From Uloborus plumipes (Eukaryota; Arthropoda; Arachnida; Araneae; Uloboridae), in the NCBI GenBank assembly GCA_038373865.1, contig JAXGGA010000477.1:159828-223827 (forward strand): 64,000 nt of DNA, in the 5' to 3' direction. Of the stretch, positions 59,007 through 64,000 are shown piece after piece; position 1 is the first letter of the stretch; every line of letters begins with the position of its first letter. The position numbers and the translations under genes are program-made. The notes under the pieces were generated by a model. That model saw nothing but the letters and a program-made list of their open reading frames with translations. It was not told where the DNA came from and did no database searches.

Positions 59007-59747
59007 CAGGGCTGCAGAGTCGGAGCAAAAATGGTCGACTCCGACTCCGACTCCCGACTCCTGCTTTTTTTTAAATTATTTATTTTTTTTCCCAAATGTG
59101 AAGAGGGAAAAACCCTAAACAAAGGTTGAAATATTAAGTCCATTTTTAAAAGTTTCGTTTTTATTCATGGTCGTAGCCAGGCCTCACTTTAGGGGGGGGG
59201 GAGCAAGCTGGGGTATCCCCAGTTGGAGGTCATGGGAGGTCATTGTGACCTCTCAAAAAGTTCAATTTGGTCATGAATTCTCGCAGGTAATTTCACCACA
59301 TTTACCTCAATTCTCGGAGATCACTGTGACCTCCCAAAATGTTCATTTTCTCCAGAGCAAATGACAAGTGCCGCTCTTGTCATTTGACTCCGTACAAAAC
59401 TAATCCTTTTCTTGTTAAATGGCCAGATTTTATTTTAACACAATGCATTTTTGCTGCAAATAGTTTTTATTATCTTGCATAAGCCCATACATAGCAATTC
59501 GTTTCACAAAGCAGACCCGCCATTTTGAAGCCCTTTTTAATGATCCTAGATGCTTAGGATTTGGATATTGGACGCTGAAAATTTGTATCTGTTAGTTTCA
59601 AAGACATGTTTTCACCACCATAAAATTTCATCGAAATCGGAAGTGGTTGGAGTCGGAGTCGGAGTCGACATGTTTTTCAGCGACTCCGGCTCCGACTCCT
59701 TTAGTCCAAAATCAGTCCGACTCCGACTCTTCGACTCCGACGCCCTG
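59007..59747 (+). mobile_element. hAT-like MITE inside element C, copy 2
   Basis: Same position and same GATAATAT duplication (58999-59006, 59748-59755) as in copy 1, so the insertion predates the movement of element C. Confidence 0.9.
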
Positions 59748-60150
59748 GATAATATTACTGTTTTTGCACGTCAAATATCACGTTCCTTAAGCACTGAAAT
59801 GACACCGTGATAATATTACTGTTTTTGCACGTCAAATATCACGTTCCTTAAGCACTGAAATGACACCGTGATAATATTACTGTTTTTGCACGTCAAATAT
59901 CACGTTCCTTAAGCACTGAAATGACACCGTGATAATATTACTGTTTTTGCACGTCAAATATCACGTTCCTTAAGCACTGAAATGACACCGTGATAATATT
60001 ACTGTTTTTGCACGTCAAATATCACGTTCCTTAAGCACTGAAATGACACCGTGATAATATTACTGTTTTTGCACGTCAAATATCACGTTCCTTAAGCACT
60101 GAAATGACACCGTGAAAATATTACTGTTTTTGCACGTCGAATATAACGTT
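59748..60150 (+). repeat. 61-bp minisatellite, six units plus part (copy 2)
   Basis: Units start at 59748, 59809, 59870, 59931, 59992 and 60053. The GAAAATATT variant that marks unit 6 of copy 1 here marks the terminal partial unit, so units were gained or lost after the copies separated. Confidence 0.95.
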
Positions 60151-60229
60151 CAAGGGACACTTAGCACCGTTATTTGACCAATAACACCATTTTTGCACCA
60201 AATTTGAACGTTCTGGTGCTGCTGGGGTC

Positions 60230-60814
60230 ACTACCTCATATATCATTCAATGACTAGATAATGAGGTGACCTCTTCTCTGTTGCACACTAAATATGCTGT
60301 AAGTCAGAACTTATCGCTCTTTTTTGCTTTTTTTTTCATCTGACGTTGAATAATTGAATTGATTTAAATAATAAAATGAGATTTCGTGTTTCTAGAATTG
60401 TAGTGGAGGAGTAAAAAATATGTTGCAGTTTTTTTTTAATTAGTTCAGTTTCTACAATCATGTATAGTACTTTAGTTCTACAATTCAGCTGTTTTTTGCA
60501 GATGTTTAAATTCACTTAATTCTTTTGTGAGTTTATTACAGTTTTTTTTTTTTTTTAAACTAGAGATTGATTTCTTTTTTGAATTTTTTAGTTTCTGAAC
60601 GATAGATGATTTATCATATCGCAAATGTCGCAATTGCGAAGGCCCCATTAATGTTCAGGATTGTAGTAGTTTAGAAAATGCGCATGATAAATGCTTCACA
60701 TAGTTCCGTGATAGACAAAAGGGTCCAAAAAAATGCAGTGTGACAGGCCCCCATAATCGTAAACCCGCCCCTACCTCTTAATAATTACGTGGTCGTTGTT
60801 TCAAAGAAGAAAAA
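60230..60814. other. AT-rich non-coding sequence
   Basis: No feature recognised. Confidence 0.5.
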
Positions 60815-60822
60815 GGTCTTGG

Positions 60823-60996
60823 CAGGGACGTCATTTCAAGTTTTTCCTGGAAGAGGGGGGGGGGCAAAGGGTGCAAACACAATGCAATTTCATCGGAAAA
60901 CAGCAAAAACCACGCCCCTTTATATGTAAATACATTGACTTCTCAAAGCCAGGGGGGCACTTGACCCCCCTGCCCCCCCCCTAAATGACTGGCCTG
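60823..60996 (+). mobile_element. 174-bp hAT-type MITE with 8-bp duplication
   Basis: CAGGGACGTCATTTCAAG at the left, CTAAATGACTGGCCTG at the right. A perfect 8-bp duplication, GGTCTTGG, lies at 60815-60822 and 60997-61004. The interior carries G and C runs. No coding capacity. Confidence 0.85.
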
Positions 60997-61004
60997 GGTC
61001 TTGG

Positions 61005-61458
61005 TGCAATAAATTAAAAAAAAAAAAAAAACTGCATACTGGTACTTCACAGGAACGTCATATTCAATGCATGTAAAAAAAGCAGTTATATTGTAGAAAA
61101 AAGACATTTTTTTATGTGCAGCAATGTCAAAACGATTTTCTTTTGAATTATTTTTTAACATTTTGTGTTTATAGTTTTGTGTTTTAGATATCTTTTAAAT
61201 CGTATTACTTTTAAAACGTTCAACTTCTTTTGATTCCATAAATTGAAACTTGCCGTATGAAAGAGATCCTAACCAATGCATACAAATGAAGAAACTATAC
61301 AGTAAGCTTCCGATTATCTGCGGAACACGGTGGAAAACCATATTAGTGCATTTATTCGGGTGTGAGTGAAATGGAAATTTAGACCAACATTTCAGTGAAC
61401 AAATTTTCACGATTTCCTTTAACCTATTCTTTTTTCCCTGCCATTTTCCATCTTAGCA
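61005..61458. other. AT-rich non-coding sequence
   Basis: No feature recognised. Confidence 0.5.
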
Positions 61459-61567
61459 TCCAAGTAGCACACTTCGTTTTTTAAAGGTTGTAAAATGGTT
61501 ATTAACGTTGTAACAACCGCTTAAAAACGTTTATAAAACGTTTAAAGGTTATTTGTGCTACCTGGGA
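61459..61567 (+). mobile_element. 109-bp MITE family F, copy 2
   Basis: TCCAAGTAGCACACTTCG to TTTGTGCTACCTGGGA, nearly identical to 28512-28620 through the interior, with one extra A and few substitutions. Confidence 0.85.
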
Positions 61568-63245
61568 TTAGAATGTTCCTTTTTTAATTGTTTTCAAAAG
61601 AACTTAATCACTCTAACGGTGTTTTTAGTTTCCTTATACTTCACCCCTCTAAAATGAATTTCAATCATCTAAACAATGTCAAGCCGAATTTTTACTTTTG
61701 CAACTATCAATCTGTCTGGTTATAGTTAAAAGCAAAAATTTACGAACATACGTGAAAACATTTTTCTGCCTGGAATAAATCACTATTTTACTGTCTATCA
61801 TAAAGCACCAGATACATAAATTATTTTTAGTCTATTCGAACGCTAAGCAATAAATTACGTTTAACAACTTTTAACGAAGTTACTTGACAATTTTTTACGA
61901 AGGGTACATAATAGAATTTTTCATACGAATTCGACCTAATATTTGTCCCAAATTAGTTTGTTTTGCTTCCATCACAGTATGCTTTTTTAGTATTTGAAAT
62001 ATGCTACAACTAGAGTTTCTTTTTTTGCGAAAATATACATTAAAAATACTGAAAAATGTGCTTTCAGAAAGGGAGAAAATCCTCCGAATTGAAAGGAAAA
62101 AGAGAAGGTTGAATCTGTTACGTGCTTAAATGTGTCTTATTAAGTTACTTTGTTAAGTAAGAAGTGCTTTCGTTCAAAGGTATTTTTTGAAAATCAGTTT
62201 CTTTTACTTGTCGTCAAAATGGAGGGAGGGGGGGGCACAAAGATACACGTATGCATAAAAAAATTTGAATGTTTGTTGAAAATATGTTTGAAAATTAAGT
62301 ATACTAGGGAATATTTCATTCTTTTAAGCCAAGGAGATTTGATCCGGGATCAAATGGATACCAGCCAATAGAATCTCACATTATCACACTACTAGACGTT
62401 TTTATTTTTTGCACTGAATCACCGCCGGCTGGTGTTGAGAAGGCCGCCAAAAGGCCTTTCCTGGTCGAAGCAAATCATCGATAAGAAACGGTTTCTGTAC
62501 AATTTACTCCATAAAACTACTGGTATAACCAAAGGAGTGTTCCGTATGTTCGGTGAAAATGTGCTACAAAGTGTTCTAAAAAGAAAAAACACATGCCTGT
62601 GTTCTCAAACGTCTTCTCAAAAGCGTTAAAAACGGTATTGAACCAAATAACGTGTTCGTGCTGTAGTGGTTTGAAAACTGTTCCAAAAAGTGTGCTGTAA
62701 AGTGCTCTAAAAGAGGGGACAAATGAGCATCAATTAAAAGGAAATATTGTTTTACCGCCAAGCTATTAAGTTGAAAGTAAGTTTTTATTTCGGTATTATT
62801 ATTATTATCACTTACCTTCATGTACGCTCGTTGGAAATTGTGATCCGTTTGAAACTTGAATTAAATTTTATATTAAGATGAATTTTGAACATGTAACGGA
62901 AGTTGTGCACACAATGCTCAACACCATGTACTAACTTTTGCTTTACAAGAGTTTATAAATAATGGAAATGAATATATTAAGATGCATTTTGATTCAGATG
63001 CAGAATTTAAAATTAATTAAAGTTAAAATTTAATCATAAATTGGTGTGATTTCGCTAACGAATGTAAAGTATATTCTTTGTGGTAGACAAGTGCGATATG
63101 ACGGTTAGAAACTTTGAAAAAAATGGGGGGGCGGGGGTAATACAATTACAGACAGGCATAAAATAAAATAATGATTACAAAAATAATTATGTTTGCTATT
63201 CAAGAAAATGAAAACTTTTTGAAATCATTGATACAAATATCTGTA
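61568..63245. other. AT-rich non-coding sequence
   Basis: No supported gene. The 62480-62720 part holds words such as GTGTTCTAAAAAG and GTGCTCTAAAAGAG that hint at a decayed repeat. Confidence 0.45.
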
Positions 63246-63510
63246 CCTCAGAACCAGAACGACGTAAGTCCAAAAATGGCTATTTTCACTTTTTTGCTTC
63301 ATTGTATGTAGAATCTTATTCCACATCGACCCATTAAAAACAGTAATTCAAAAAAAAAAAAAAAAAAGATTCCTTCACAATTATTTTTATCAGCGTGAAA
63401 AAGAGCGCGAGTCCCCATCCCTTTTTCATGTATCCGACAATCGTTTTTTTTCCCCTCTACTGAAAAAATGACGAAAAATGGGACTTTACGTTTAGTCCTG
63501 ATTTCTGAGG
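63246..63510 (-). mobile_element. MITE family D, copy 2
   Basis: CCTCAGAACCAGAACGACG at the left and the inverse of CCTCAGAAATCAGGACTAAA at the right, with TA on both sides. Internal phrases (GAGCGCGAGTCCCCATCCCT) match 1466-1703 in reverse orientation. A 19-base A run has expanded inside. Confidence 0.8.
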
Positions 63511-63512
63511 TA

Positions 63513-64000
63513 CTGATTATGTCAAGTAGTGAATATTCAATGACACAAATGAAATAGCAAACCAAAAAAATTAAACTCACCTCGTTTGTTAAATATATAC
63601 ATACTTTAAAGTGACTGAGTTATCAAGTTCAAATCACTTCAACTTCTTTCAAATCTAACCAGATTCAAGAAAACTGCTTACTATATCTTGAAAATGGTTG
63701 TGACAGAGTGAGCAATTTAAATCATGGACAATGTTGAGGTGTAAATAATAACTAAAATAGATAAATAGATTTTTTAAATTTGCGTTTCTGTAACTATTTT
63801 TACATTTAAGATAAAAACTGATGTTTCTTGTTTTTATCACATTTCAGCCCGGTTTTATATCACAATTTCCCCCTTAATATTTTTAATCTAGGACACCTAG
63901 TAATCTTTTTATTCATCTGAAGCAACATATTCCAAGCCTTTCAGAAATTACTTATACAGCCATTGTTACTTAAATCTACACAATTAAGTAGGTAGTACGA
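63513..64000. other. AT-rich non-coding sequence to window end
   Basis: No feature recognised. Confidence 0.5.

Larger units (their letters stand above)
58226..60227 (+). mobile_element. 2-kb TIR element C, copy 2
   Basis: Same ends and contents as copy 1 (46230-48230), with TC duplicated outside (58224-58225, 60228-60229). Almost identical along 2 kb, including the internal hAT MITE. Differences are a few substitutions and single-base indels. Confidence 0.9.

Overview
The window looks like AT-rich, gene-poor nuclear DNA from a metazoan, most probably an arthropod. The Helitron ends, TA-flanked MITEs and Tc1/mariner element are of kinds common in arthropods, and a chelicerate such as a spider is plausible but not provable from this sequence. 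There is no bacterial-style coding density, no rRNA gene and no convincing canonical tRNA. Only one intact protein-coding gene could be supported: a Tc1/mariner transposase. Other coding traces are broken transposon genes or weak exon candidates. Two short CpG-rich islands (about 31.93-32.23 kb and 49.44-49.76 kb) look like promoters of host genes whose exons could not be traced.

Layout. 0-14 kb holds a TA-flanked MITE family with hairpin-rich interiors (family A, seven copies in the window), a degraded Helitron with a piece of its helicase gene (3.65-4.88 kb), a tandem duplication, and a Helitron-like element (family B, 9.99-11.34 kb) inserted inside a family-A MITE. 14.39-18.37 kb is a tandem array of a 279-bp monomer with an alternating two-monomer pattern. 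A pogo-like TA-flanked transposon is inserted at its right edge. 21.2-24.3 kb and 40.3-41.8 kb are two copies, in opposite orientation, of a transposon (family E) with a 4-bp A/T target duplication and a broken gene carrying a D-N/S-C-G-G-Q-N-K-N motif. 33.31-36.81 kb is a Helitron carrying a 1.9-kb palindrome built from 144-bp monomers.

43.37-44.59 kb is a Tc1/mariner element with perfect 27-bp terminal repeats and an intact 348-residue DD36E transposase, probably the only autonomous element here. 45.54-48.46 kb is a three-level nest: a Helitron-like element B contains a 2-kb element C, which contains a hAT MITE and a 61-bp minisatellite. A nearly identical copy of C lies at 58.23-60.23 kb. 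51.73-54.99 kb is a TIR element interrupted by two head-to-tail Helitrons. The rest is unannotatable AT-rich sequence, microsatellites, a possible SINE and small MITEs.

Nothing here forms a pathway. The coherent story is a layered history of transposition: family-A MITEs were inserted before B, B before C, and the hAT element entered C before C moved. Tandem amplification occurred inside at least three unrelated elements, with monomers of 144, 144 and 279 bp. Superfamily assignments rest on terminal repeats, target duplications and motifs read by eye; no database search was possible.
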